64,000 nucleotides of DNA from Polyangium sp. 15x6 (GTDB lineage: Bacteria > Myxococcota_A > Polyangia > Polyangiales > Polyangiaceae): NCBI RefSeq assembly GCF_029960785.1, contig NZ_JASBQE010000027.1:1-64000 (forward strand). The letters are read 5' to 3'. Shown piece after piece: positions 43,477 to 53,546 of this stretch. The notes under the pieces are model-generated. The model saw nothing but the letters and a program-made list of their open reading frames with translations, was not told the DNA's origin and searched no databases. Within the stretch, counting starts at the first letter, position 1. The number at the start of each line of letters is the position of its first letter. The position numbers and the translations under genes are program-made.

Positions 43477-45443
43477 CACAACGTCTCCAGGTAGGCGAGC
43501 AGCGCCTTCTTGTCCGCGCCGCTCAGCGTGCCGGGGAACATGCGTTGATCCTTCGCCGAGAGCATCTCGTCGAGCGTCGAGTATCGCCCGTCGTGGTAAT
43601 ACGGCGCGGTCCCGCGCACGCCGAGCAGCGACGGTGTATCGAAATCGGCGCGGCGCTCGCCTTTTTGCCCGCTGCCCACGTCGTGTGACTTCCCGTCCGT
43701 GCCCCCGTCCTTGTGGCAGCCATTGCAGCCATAGGCCACGTAGACCTGCTTCCCGCGCTCCGCGAGGTCCGGTTCCTTCGGCTTCGTCTGCGGCGGCGGC
43801 GGCAGCGACGACACGTACGCGAGCAGCGCCTCGTGATCCTCCTCCGAATGCGGGGAGAGTCCGGTCCCGCCGAGCCGCGTGAACGTCTCGTTCAAGTGGT
43901 CGCGCACCGCCCTGTGCTCCCCGAACCATCCATAAGGCCCCGTGCCCGCGATGCGCCCCGCGAGCATCGGCGTTTGCCGGAGCCCGTCGGGGCTCGTCCA
44001 CGCGAGCCCGTCCTCGCGCCCTTCCGGATGACAGCTCGCGCAGCCGCGGCCCATGCCGAGGCGCGCATCGCGCGTCGTATGAAACAGCCGTCGACCTCGG
44101 TCGATCTTCGGGTCCCGCGTCACGCTCGATCGACGCCACAACGGCACGCTCGTCACGCCGAACGATTCACGCTCGATACACGAGAGCGCTCGATCCATCT
44201 CCGACCAGACGAAGACTCGTTTTCCCTCATCGGAGAGCACGAGCGAGCTCGGCCCCGCGGGCAGCGCGATCCGCCGCCGCTCCGCGACGCTCGGATCCCC
44301 GACCCACGGATCCATCTCGATCACCGCGTCGATGTCGAGGCACGCGACGAACAGGCCATTTTCGTCCGCCGCCGCGCTCCGCGGCAAGATGCAATCCTGC
44401 CCGAACGCCGCGTTGAACACGCCCGCCACGTGGTTCGTGATCGATCGCTTCGTGCCCGGATCGACCACGCTCACGAGCTGCGCCATCGTCCGCGGCCCCT
44501 GGCCGGATCCACCGTATCCGATCGTCATACCGACGGCCGGCGCGCCTGGATCCACGCTCGTGTGCGGGGCGAAGATCCGGAGCGCATCACGCGTCCCGTC
44601 GCTGCGCAGCCCGACCACGCGCGCGAGCGCATACCCTTGCGAGGCTGCGCGAGGTGTTTTGTCGTCGAACGTTCCATCCGCGCCCACGCGCCGCCCCGCG
44701 TGCAGCGAGATCGTCTCGGGCGCCTTCGCCGCGTCTTTGAGGTCCACCACCGACACGACGCCCCCCACGGCGTGCGTGACGAACGCTGCGCCGCCTGCAT
44801 TCGCCACGATCACCGCGCGTGGCTCGCGGGAGAGCGGCACCACACGCGAAACCGAGAGATCGGCCGTCGCGAGCACCGTCAACGCGCCGCCGAATCCGCT
44901 CGTCACGAGGAGGGATCCGCCCTCCTCCGCGAACGCCCACGGCTCGGCCGCCACGTCCACCGCGCATCGCTCGTCGAAGGGTTTTGCGAGCGCCTCGTCA
45001 GCAGGCTCGAGCAAGAGCACGCGTGACGTGTCGCGCAGGCCCACGGCGACGAGGCCGCCTTCGAGCGCGAGTACGTGCCCCGGCCGGCCTTCGAGCGGCG
45101 TCACGGACACCTGTCGCATCGAACCCGTGTCCACCACGTGGAGCGCCCGCTCGTCGTGATCGGCGACGATCGCGAGCGTCTTTTCTCCTGCGCGCACGAG
45201 CGTCACCGCCGAGCTCGCACCGCCGACCGCCGCGCGCTCGAAGCGCCGCGGTGATCGTGCCGCGCAACGCGGTGGTCCGCTCGCAACCGGGGCCACGGGC
45301 GCAGCCAACGTCGCGGACGCGCTCGGCGCGGCGCTGACGTTCTCCCCACTACGATCTTTGGAGCTGCAACTACTTCCGACGATCCCGAGCGAGGCGAGGA
45401 GCGCGGCGAGCGCCGCGTGTTTCCAGGGAGAGCGACGGTTCAT
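43476..45443 (-). CDS. Lipoprotein fusing a YncE-like propeller to a dihaem cytochrome (MauG/CcpA-type)
   Basis: The 655-aa protein has a lipoprotein signal (LASLGIVGSSC), a seven-blade-type propeller (LAIVADHDERALHVVDTG, VAVGLRDTSRVLLLEP, LLVTSGFGGALTVLATADL) and a C-terminal cytochrome part with two CxxCH sites, GCASCHPEG and GCNGCHKDG. TPSLLGVRGTAPYYHDGRYSTLDEML follows, which is typical of cytochrome c peroxidase/MauG-type proteins. It is likely a tethered periplasmic or surface oxidoreductase. Substrate unknown. It is coupled to the downstream CC-motif gene. I chose the ATG before NRRSPWKH; earlier starts would lengthen the N-terminus beyond the signal. Confidence 0.85.
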   Translation of the reverse strand: MNRRSPWKHAALAALLASLGIVGSSCSSKDRSGENVSAAPSASATLAAPVAPVASGPPRCAARSPRRFERAAVGGASSAVTLVRAGEKTLAIVADHDERALHVVDTGSMRQVSVTPLEGRPGHVLALEGGLVAVGLRDTSRVLLLEPADEALAKPFDERCAVDVAAEPWAFAEEGGSLLVTSGFGGALTVLATADLSVSRVVPLSREPRAVIVANAGGAAFVTHAVGGVVSVVDLKDAAKAPETISLHAGRRVGADGTFDDKTPRAASQGYALARVVGLRSDGTRDALRIFAPHTSVDPGAPAVGMTIGYGGSGQGPRTMAQLVSVVDPGTKRSITNHVAGVFNAAFGQDCILPRSAAADENGLFVACLDIDAVIEMDPWVGDPSVAERRRIALPAGPSSLVLSDEGKRVFVWSEMDRALSCIERESFGVTSVPLWRRSSVTRDPKIDRGRRLFHTTRDARLGMGRGCASCHPEGREDGLAWTSPDGLRQTPMLAGRIAGTGPYGWFGEHRAVRDHLNETFTRLGGTGLSPHSEEDHEALLAYVSSLPPPPQTKPKEPDLAERGKQVYVAYGCNGCHKDGGTDGKSHDVGSGQKGERRADFDTPSLLGVRGTAPYYHDGRYSTLDEMLSAKDQRMFPGTLSGADKKALLAYLETL

Positions 45444-45559
45444 CTCGATCGCGGCCTTTCGTGTCCGCGTGACCAGCGAGATTTTTTCGCGCTGCCTGCC
45501 TCGTGCGTCAAGGACCACGCGCGAAACCCTCTTGGGGCGAGCGCGTCCCCTCTGCTAGG

Positions 45560-45904
45560 ATGCTCCTCGTGACGACGCCGAACGACGTGATGGACGACGC
45601 CCCGAGCACGCGGCGGGTCCTCCCCGATACGCTGGAGCGCGAGCGGGCCGAGCGCACTTCCCAGAGCGCGCCCGCCCCGAGCGGCGCTCTCTACGAGATC
45701 GTCATATCGTACAAGGAGCCGACATTCGCCGAGCACGCGGGCCAGGAGGCCCGGACCTTCCGCGGCACGTTCCGTATCGAGGCCGCCGACGAGGACGACG
45801 CGCGTGTCCGCGCCGTCGCCGAGTTCCGCCGGATCCAGGCGAGCTCGTCGGTTGGCTGGCCGCGCGAAATCGTCGACGTCACCTGTCGCCGCGCCGACAC
45901 CTGA
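45560..45904 (+). CDS. Small hypothetical protein
   Basis: The 114-aa protein begins MLLVTTPNDVMDD, has a Ser/Thr/Pro-rich N-terminal third, and a compact domain with LYEIVISYKEPTFAEH, FRGTFRIEAADEDDARVRAVAEF and WPREIVDVTC. The ILVSYxEP...F.I.A.deddAr..A...F pattern suggests a small alpha-beta fold. No signal peptide. An in-frame GTG start three codons later is possible. It is divergent from the cytochrome lipoprotein gene. Function unknown. Confidence 0.7.
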   Translation: MLLVTTPNDVMDDAPSTRRVLPDTLERERAERTSQSAPAPSGALYEIVISYKEPTFAEHAGQEARTFRGTFRIEAADEDDARVRAVAEFRRIQASSSVGWPREIVDVTCRRADT

Positions 45905-45907
45905 CGC

Positions 45908-45931
45908 CCCGCGCGCCGTGCGACGCGCGGG
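45908..45931 (+). terminator. GC-rich hairpin after the small hypothetical gene
   Basis: CCCGCGCG (45908-45915) pairs with CGCGCGGG (45924-45931), an 8-bp stem with an 8-nt loop, beginning four bases after the stop codon. There is no U-tract. Likely an intrinsic terminator in this GC-rich genome. Confidence 0.45.
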
Positions 45932-46022
45932 ATGTATACACCCCGCGTGACTCCCGATATGCTCATCCGAGCAAGCCCGGCGCAGTCGAAAACACCTCGC
46001 GCGGGCCGCACGGCGCGACGTC

Positions 46023-47099
46023 ATGCGAACCCTCCTCCGCGGCCTCACGGCGCTCATCCTGCTCTCGCTCTCCCTGCCCGCGCGCGCCGCCGACGCCGAC
46101 GAGCCCCGTCGAAAGGACGACGCCCCGGAGGCCTCGGACAAACCCGCCCCAGACAAACCTACCCCAGACAAACCTGCGGAGGCGAAGCCCGCGGAAACGC
46201 CCGCGCCGCCCGACGAGCGCCGCCCGCGCTCGCTCGACCTCAGCGCCTTCTGGGTCGCGTGGGGGATGCACTACACACGCGCGGCCATCGGCACGACGTT
46301 CGGATATAAAATTCCGCTCGTGCAAAAGAAGGGGATCCTGTGGGATTCGACGAACGTCACGGTCGGCGTGCGTGACGTTTACGGCTTCGTCAACAATACC
46401 GTCGGGCCCTTCATCGACATCACGCCGATTGCCTTCTTCCGGCTGCAGGTCCAGGGCGCCTATGATTATTTCATCAAGGAGCCGTTCAACGGCGGCATGC
46501 GCGTCATGACCCCGCTCGGCCGCCAGCGCCTCGCCGCGGGGCAGATCCGGCGCGGCAGGCTGACCGCCATCGACTGGGTCAACCAGGAGGACGGCGAGGG
46601 AATGGATAACCCCGCCCATTTCCTCCCCGCCATCAATCACGGAGGCCTCCGTCTCCGCGTCCTCCCCACCCTGCAGGGCAAGGTCGGCCCGATCGCCTTT
46701 CAATACAACTTCACCGGGGACTGGAACTACTACACCGCCCCGGGCGCGACCGCGGACGACGTTTATCACGACAATTTTACCTTCACCCTGCGCAAGCTCC
46801 AGGATTTCAGCCACGCGCACGAGGTTCTCGTGGCCTACACGGCCCCCGTACCCAAGCCCGGCGAGCTCATGCTCGGCTTGAGCGGACGATATCAGCGTGT
46901 CCTCGGCACGGGCCTCGAGCAGCTCACGCTGCATGCGGTCGCCTTCGGCCGGTGGCCGAAGAAATTCCTCTCGGATCGCATGTCACCTTTTGCCATCGCG
47001 CAGCTCGGCACGAACCTCATCGACCCGATGTGGCAATACGCCTTCTCCTGGATCTTCGTCGTGGGCGCCGACTTCAACCTGCACAAATCGAAGACCTGA
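46023..47099 (+). CDS. Probable outer-membrane protein before the galactose genes
   Basis: The 358-aa protein has a signal peptide (LTALILLSLSLPARAADA), then a charged Lys/Pro/Asp linker with short DKPxP repeats (residues 38-60), and a beta-rich body: LDLSAFWVAWGMHYTRAAIG, VTVGVRDVYGFVNNTVG, IAFFRLQVQGAYDYFI, GPIAFQYNFTGDWNYY, GELMLGLSGRYQRV and FAIAQLGTNLIDP. The alternating aromatic strands suggest a barrel or a beta-rich outer-membrane protein. It precedes galK by 25 bp and may serve uptake or be unrelated. Confidence 0.72.
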   Translation: MRTLLRGLTALILLSLSLPARAADADEPRRKDDAPEASDKPAPDKPTPDKPAEAKPAETPAPPDERRPRSLDLSAFWVAWGMHYTRAAIGTTFGYKIPLVQKKGILWDSTNVTVGVRDVYGFVNNTVGPFIDITPIAFFRLQVQGAYDYFIKEPFNGGMRVMTPLGRQRLAAGQIRRGRLTAIDWVNQEDGEGMDNPAHFLPAINHGGLRLRVLPTLQGKVGPIAFQYNFTGDWNYYTAPGATADDVYHDNFTFTLRKLQDFSHAHEVLVAYTAPVPKPGELMLGLSGRYQRVLGTGLEQLTLHAVAFGRWPKKFLSDRMSPFAIAQLGTNLIDPMWQYAFSWIFVVGADFNLHKSKT

Positions 47100-47124
47100 A
47101 GCCCGAAATTGGTCCTCCGCGCGC

Positions 47125-48294
<1,170 letters not shown>

Positions 48295-48347
48295 GCTGCA
48301 AGCCCCTTTCCGCCCGAGCGCGGCCGGCTTATAAAGCCGCCGGCCTC

Positions 48348-49766
48348 ATGAAGCTCGCCCGCCTCGCCCGCCTCGGTCACGCCGCGCTGACGAAAGATCC
48401 GCACCCGCCCCCGTGCATTCTCGGCGCGGAGGACGCGCTCTCTTCGCTGCGCTCGGCCTTGCCTGCGGGGTTCTTGCTCGGCACGGCCACGGCGTCGCAC
48501 CAGATCGAGGGCGGCCTCGACAACGACTGGACCGACTGGGAACGGGGAGCATTTCGCGACGGCGAGCCACACATCAAGGATCGCACGGTCTCGGGCGCCG
48601 CGTGTGATTCGTGGAATCGCATCGACGACGACATCGCGCTCCTGCGCCGGCTCGGCGCGAATGCGTATCGATTCAGCGTCGAATGGAGCCGCCTCGAGCC
48701 CACGGAGGGCGCCTGGAACGAGGAGGCCGCGGATCGATACCTCGCGTGGGCGCTCGCCCTCCGCGCGGCCGGAATCGAGCCGATGGTCACGCTCCACCAT
48801 TTCACCTTGCCGCGCTGGGTCGCGACGCAGGGCGGATGGATGAAGGATCGGACGATCGAGCTCCTCGCAGCATTCTCGCGCAGGATCGCGAAGAAGCTCG
48901 GATCGGCGGTCGATCTCTGGTGCACGATCAACGAACCCAACGTGCTCGCGACGATGTCGTACGTGAAGGGGGTCTTTCCTCCGGGGCTCTCGGATTCGAG
49001 AATCGCCGCGCAGGTGCTTTCACGTATGCTCAAGGCCCACGCGCGCATGACCGAGGCGATCCGCGAGGCGGATACCACGGACGCGGACGGCGACGGGCAC
49101 GCCACGCGGATCGGCATCGCGCACCACGTCCGGATCTTCCAGCCGGCAACGCGCTCTCCGCTCGATCGGCTGATCGCCGGCTTCACGGACCGTTTCTTCA
49201 ACGAAGCCATCGCCGCCGCGCCGTTCACGGGTCGCATCGAGCTCGGCATCCCCGGCGTCGTCGAGATCGACGAAGTGGTCCCCGGCCTGCTCGGATCCTT
49301 CGATTACATGGGCATCAATTACTACGGCCGCGACCACGTGCGGGCCGACCTCCGGGACCCTTCGCTCTCCAAGCAATACGTACCCGCGGATCGGCCCGTC
49401 AGCGACCTCGGCTGGGACATCTACCCGGAGGGCCTCTACCAGGTGCTCAAGCGGTATGGCGCGCTCGGCTTGCCGGTGTACGTCACGGAGAACGGCATCG
49501 CGGACAAGGGCGGCGAGGTTCGCCCCTCGTTCCTGCGCTCCCATTTCGAGGCGCTCGTGCGCGCCGCGCGCGAGGGCGTCGACGTGCGGGGGTATTTCCA
49601 CTGGTCACTCCTCGACAACTTCGAATGGGCCGAGGGCTACGAGCCCCGCTTCGGCCTCTTTCGCGTCGATTTCGATAGCCCCGACAAACGCCGTACGCCC
49701 ACGCCCGCGGTCGAGACGTTCAAAGAAATCGCGCGCGGGCTCGGGCTCCGGCCCGAAGCCGGTTAA
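48348..49766 (+). CDS. GH1 beta-glycosidase
   Basis: The 472-aa protein shows the GH1 landmarks: GFLLGTATASHQIEGG, acid/base Glu in CTINEPN (about 196), nucleophile Glu in YVTENGIAD (about 381), plus LHHFTLPRWV, GINYYGRDHV and DNFEWAEGYEPRFGLF. GH1 enzymes hydrolyse beta-glucosides, beta-galactosides or 6-phospho forms. The W-A-E-G-Y end and absence of a phosphate-binding Ser-x-Lys motif favour a non-phosphorylated substrate. The neighbours galK and galE suggest beta-galactosides. No signal peptide, so it is intracellular. The first 25 residues are an unusual extra N-terminus. Confidence 0.92.
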   Translation: MKLARLARLGHAALTKDPHPPPCILGAEDALSSLRSALPAGFLLGTATASHQIEGGLDNDWTDWERGAFRDGEPHIKDRTVSGAACDSWNRIDDDIALLRRLGANAYRFSVEWSRLEPTEGAWNEEAADRYLAWALALRAAGIEPMVTLHHFTLPRWVATQGGWMKDRTIELLAAFSRRIAKKLGSAVDLWCTINEPNVLATMSYVKGVFPPGLSDSRIAAQVLSRMLKAHARMTEAIREADTTDADGDGHATRIGIAHHVRIFQPATRSPLDRLIAGFTDRFFNEAIAAAPFTGRIELGIPGVVEIDEVVPGLLGSFDYMGINYYGRDHVRADLRDPSLSKQYVPADRPVSDLGWDIYPEGLYQVLKRYGALGLPVYVTENGIADKGGEVRPSFLRSHFEALVRAAREGVDVRGYFHWSLLDNFEWAEGYEPRFGLFRVDFDSPDKRRTPTPAVETFKEIARGLGLRPEAG

Positions 49767-49791
49767 GTCCTTCGGGGAAACTGCCGAAACG

Positions 49792-50790
49792 TCATCCGTG
49801 TTTCTTCTGGTGCCACGCCCATGCATGGGCGATGATCGTTTCGAGCTCCGGGAACCGCGGGGACCAGCCGAGCAGCTTGCGCGCGCGCTCGCTCGATCCC
49901 ACGAGCGCCGGTGAATCCCCGGGCCTGCGCGCGGCCTTCTCCACGGCGATCGCGCAGCCCGTGACGCGCGTCGCCGCCGCGATGACCTCCTTCACGGAAA
50001 AACCACGCCCATTGCCCAGGTTCACGACCGTGCTCGCTCCGCCGCCGAGGAGATGATCGACCCCGAGGACGTGCGCGTCCGCCAGATCCGAGACGTGGAT
50101 GTAATCACGGAGGCACGTTCCATCCGGTGTGTCGTAATCCTCGCCGAAGATCCGGATCGACGGGCGTTTGCCGAGGGCCACGGAAAGGACGAGCGGAATC
50201 AAGTGCGTCTCGGGGTCGTGATCCTCGCCGAGGAGACCGCTCGGATGCGCGCCGGCTGCATTGAAATAACGAAAGCTCACGGACCGAAGGCCCCACGCGG
50301 TCTCGCACTCCGCGAGGATCTTCTCCACGAGGAGCTTGGACCGGCCATACGGGTTCAGCGGGTTCTGCGGGTGATCCTCGGGAATCGGGGTGACCTCCGG
50401 CACGCCGTACGTCGCGCACGTCGAGGAGAAGACGAACTTCGAGACGCCGGCCGCCTGCATGGCCTGGAGCAAGGTGACCGTGCCGTGAACGTTGTTCTCG
50501 TAATACGCGAGAGGATCCGCGACGGACTCGCCGACCTCGGCGAACGCGGCGAAATGCATGACGGCGTCGATGCGCTCGCGCGAAAAGATCACGTCGAGGG
50601 CGGCGCGGTCCCGCGTATCGGCCTGGATGACGGGCGCGCCGAGCGCTCGCGCGATCGGCTCGCGGTGGCCTTTGCTCAGGTTGTCGAGCACGAGGGGCCG
50701 GTGGCCGCGCTCCGCGAGGGCGAGGGCCGCGTGCGAGCCGATGTATCCGGCGCCGCCGGTGACGAGAATGGTCCGCTGTTCGGTGGTCAT
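49792..50790 (-). CDS. galE: UDP-glucose 4-epimerase
   Basis: The 332-aa extended SDR has the NAD-binding GGAGYIGSH (about 12-20), the SSTCATYG serine, the catalytic Tyr-Lys pair in NPYGRSK, and YFNAAGAHPSG with DGTCLRDYIHVSDLA. It interconverts UDP-galactose and UDP-glucose. It is the last gene of a minus-strand unit with gltS (16 bp upstream) and a lipoprotein gene, and converges with the GH1 gene. Together with galK it suggests galactose metabolism or UDP-galactose supply for polysaccharide. Confidence 0.95.
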   Translation of the reverse strand: MTTEQRTILVTGGAGYIGSHAALALAERGHRPLVLDNLSKGHREPIARALGAPVIQADTRDRAALDVIFSRERIDAVMHFAAFAEVGESVADPLAYYENNVHGTVTLLQAMQAAGVSKFVFSSTCATYGVPEVTPIPEDHPQNPLNPYGRSKLLVEKILAECETAWGLRSVSFRYFNAAGAHPSGLLGEDHDPETHLIPLVLSVALGKRPSIRIFGEDYDTPDGTCLRDYIHVSDLADAHVLGVDHLLGGGASTVVNLGNGRGFSVKEVIAAATRVTGCAIAVEKAARRPGDSPALVGSSERARKLLGWSPRFPELETIIAHAWAWHQKKHG

Positions 50791-50806
50791 GGGACGCGGC
50801 GCGCGC

Positions 50807-52003
50807 TCAGCGGAGCACGTTCAAGGCTTGCGTGACGAGGAGCGCATTGATGAAGTCGATGAGGAAGGCCCCCACGATGCTGACCGCGAAGAACGCCTGC
50901 GGCGCCGGCCCCGATTTGCGCACGATCTCGTTCATGCAGGCGAGCGAGTTCGCCGTCGTGCCGAGCATGAACCCGCAATACCCGCCCGCCATGACCGCCG
51001 AGGTGTAGCTCCGGCCCATCATCCAGTAAATGGCCGTCCAGCAGAGCCCGATCGTGAGCACCACCTGGCCGACCAGGATGAAGAGCACGGGAAGCGCCAG
51101 CGTCCGGAGCTGCCAGAGCTCCAGCGTGAGCAGCGCCATCACGATGAAGAGCTCGAGCGCGACGGCGCCGATGTCCTCCATCTTCTTCTGATCGATGCCC
51201 GCGAATTGCAGACGATCGTCGAGGTTTCGCACCACGCCGGCCACGATCATCGCCCCGATGTACGCCGGGAGCGTGAGCTTCCAGGCCGTGAACTGCGCGG
51301 AGAGCAGCGAGCCGAGCGCCATCGCCACGCCGAGCACGATGATGTGCGCGAGGTAATCGCCGTGCTTCTCGGAGGGCCCCGCGTCGATGTCGATCTCGGG
51401 CGCCGGCATGGCGTCGCTCTCCCCCGAGCGCAAGCTGTGGCGTCGAATCAAGAAGCTGCCGACGAACCCGCCGAGCAGGCCGCTCACGATGATCCCGAAG
51501 ACAGCCGACGCGAGGCCAATCGCGGTCGCGCCGGGGACGCCCGCCTGCTCGAAGACGGGGCCGAACGCGAGCGCGGTCGCGGGACCGCCCGTGAGGGACA
51601 CGGCGCCCGGAATGGCGCCGAGCAGCGGCGGCAAACCCATCACCTTCGCCGCCCCCGCGCCCCAGCCCATCTGCGCGAGCAAGCCGAGGACCGCAGCGCC
51701 GAGGAAAATGGCGACGCGCTTGCCGCCGAGCGCGAGCAGCCGGAGGCTCGCCGTCATTCCCACGGTCGTGAAGAACGCGATCATGAGGATGTCGCGCAGG
51801 GCGAGATCGAACTTGAAATTGCAGACGCGATCCCGCAACGCGAGGCCGACGATCGCATAGACGAGGCCGCCGAGGATCGACGCGGGAATGCTGAGCCGCT
51901 CGAGGATGGGCAGGGCGCGCCGGATGCCGCGGCCGAGAACGAGCCCGAAGCAGGCGAGGCCGAGGACCTGAATGGCCGAGACTTGAATGGTAGGGACATC
52001 CAT
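50807..52003 (-). CDS. gltS: GltS-type sodium/glutamate symporter
   Basis: The 398-aa membrane protein has about ten hydrophobic segments and the two GltS pore-loop motifs: LLGAIPGAVSLTGGPATALAFG in the first half and YTSAVMAGGYCGFMLGTTA in the second, plus the FFTTVGMTAS segment. It would import glutamate with sodium. It sits 18 bp downstream of a lipoprotein gene and 16 bp upstream of galE, all on the minus strand. Confidence 0.92.
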   Translation of the reverse strand: MDVPTIQVSAIQVLGLACFGLVLGRGIRRALPILERLSIPASILGGLVYAIVGLALRDRVCNFKFDLALRDILMIAFFTTVGMTASLRLLALGGKRVAIFLGAAVLGLLAQMGWGAGAAKVMGLPPLLGAIPGAVSLTGGPATALAFGPVFEQAGVPGATAIGLASAVFGIIVSGLLGGFVGSFLIRRHSLRSGESDAMPAPEIDIDAGPSEKHGDYLAHIIVLGVAMALGSLLSAQFTAWKLTLPAYIGAMIVAGVVRNLDDRLQFAGIDQKKMEDIGAVALELFIVMALLTLELWQLRTLALPVLFILVGQVVLTIGLCWTAIYWMMGRSYTSAVMAGGYCGFMLGTTANSLACMNEIVRKSGPAPQAFFAVSIVGAFLIDFINALLVTQALNVLR

Positions 52004-52021
52004 GGCGGGGCCGCGCGCGCC

Positions 52022-53485
52022 TCAGGGCGAGAGGACGCCGGTGAGCGCCTCGGCATAGACACGGCTCTCCTGGACCTGGAGCGGCGCCGCGTTGTCGAAT
52101 TCCTCCCGCACGCCGATGCGGAGATAATAATAATACCCGACGTCGAGCAAGCCGTCCGGAATGCGCAGCACGGGCTCCGTCGTCGAGAAGGAAGCCATGG
52201 TCCGCGTGAGTTGTCCTCCCGGGTCGAGCCGCCGCAGCGTGATGACGTACGCCGCGGCTTTGCCGAGCGAAGGCGCGCTCCAGGTCACCGTGGGCGTGTT
52301 GCCGATGCCGAGGAGCTCGCCATACGCAGGCTGATCGTTCACGCGAATGTCGAGCGGAGGGCCGAGCGTCGGCGCGATCGCGCCGGAGAACGAAGAAACG
52401 GGGCCCGTGCGGCCGATGGCGATCGCCGTGGTCTTCGGGATTCCCGTGGGCATGACGTGCGTCACGGCATAAGCAACCTCGACGGCGGCGACCTCGGCCC
52501 AGCCCGCGGGGAAGGGATTGCCATACACGAGCTCGGCCGGGGGCTGTGCCGCAGGAAGCGCGGAGAGCAAGAGCAAATCGGGCGTGGGGGAGACGGACGT
52601 TCGACCCGCGCCGCCCGGCTCCACGCCGATGCGAATGTCCTTGCCCGCAATCGTCGCTTCAGGATGAACGCTCGCGGCGAGGGCCTGGAAAGCCGCATCG
52701 TCGAAGGAGACGGCGAGTTTCTTCGGAGGCGCAGCCACGAACGTGCCCTCGACGGGCGTGGCCGCGCCGTCGGCGAGCGTGAACGACGTCGGCCCGAAGG
52801 CCCGGCGCACCGAGCGATAAGGCGCGCCGGCGCCGGCAATGCCGACCATTTGCGTGAAATACGCCTGGTCCCCGGCCTCGGCCGCGACGAGGTTCGGCAC
52901 GACGAGCTCCGAGGTGGCCACGCGAAAATCGGTGATCTGCGTGGCGTCCATGGCGGGCGCCATGCCGTCCGCCGGGGGAAGCGTCCCGATCGTGCCCGCG
53001 CCGAGCGAGAACACCTCGATGCTCGACCCCTCCCCCCACGGGTTCAATCCATCGAACGTCAGCTCGAGCTCCGTCGTGTTCGCCGTCGCGATGGGCTCGG
53101 CGTCGGGGCGGCCCACGAAGACGCGGCCGAGGTCGATCGTACGCGGGGCGTTCATGATGAACCGCGGCGGCCGCGTCCCCGTGCCGAAGAGCTCAGTGAA
53201 GCGCAGATCGTATGGCCCCTCGGGGAGGTCACGAATGCGGAACGTGCCGTCCTCCGCCACCTCGGCGATGAACTCCCGCGGGGCGCCGTCGTCCCCGGGG
53301 ACGATCGCGGCAATCTCGAATTGCCCGGGATCCCGGACGTTCGTCACGTCCCCACCGTCGGTCAGGTGGAGATCGACGATCGTGCCGGTGACGTCGAAAA
53401 TCGTCGGTTTGGGGGTCTCGCCGCCGCCGCCGCAGCCGAGCGCGCCGAGGAGGCATATCGAGGAAGCACCGAGGAAGGACCGCAT
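52022..53485 (-). CDS. Lipoprotein with beta-sandwich and fibronectin-like domains
   Basis: The 487-aa protein has a lipoprotein signal (LGASSICLLGALGC), a carboxypeptidase-regulatory-like domain early on (VTGTIVDLHLTDGGDV to RIRDLPEGPYDLRFTELF) and a fibronectin-III-like segment near the end (PTVTWSAPSLGKAAAYVITLRRL to GYYYYLRIGV). Two in-frame starts lie five codons apart. The central 250 residues match no family I know. It is first in a minus-strand unit with gltS and galE. Confidence 0.82.
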   Translation of the reverse strand: MRSFLGASSICLLGALGCGGGGETPKPTIFDVTGTIVDLHLTDGGDVTNVRDPGQFEIAAIVPGDDGAPREFIAEVAEDGTFRIRDLPEGPYDLRFTELFGTGTRPPRFIMNAPRTIDLGRVFVGRPDAEPIATANTTELELTFDGLNPWGEGSSIEVFSLGAGTIGTLPPADGMAPAMDATQITDFRVATSELVVPNLVAAEAGDQAYFTQMVGIAGAGAPYRSVRRAFGPTSFTLADGAATPVEGTFVAAPPKKLAVSFDDAAFQALAASVHPEATIAGKDIRIGVEPGGAGRTSVSPTPDLLLLSALPAAQPPAELVYGNPFPAGWAEVAAVEVAYAVTHVMPTGIPKTTAIAIGRTGPVSSFSGAIAPTLGPPLDIRVNDQPAYGELLGIGNTPTVTWSAPSLGKAAAYVITLRRLDPGGQLTRTMASFSTTEPVLRIPDGLLDVGYYYYLRIGVREEFDNAAPLQVQESRVYAEALTGVLSP

Positions 53486-53546
53486 GGCCCGGCGTACCAC
53501 GGCGCGGCCGCCGCGAGAAGCCCCGATCGCCGGGCGAAACGCCCGA

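Noticed and set aside
48325..48339. CGGCTT-ATA-AAGCCG hairpin before the GH1 gene as a riboswitch
   Set aside because: A six-bp stem alone matches no known riboswitch; at most a minor operator or stem.
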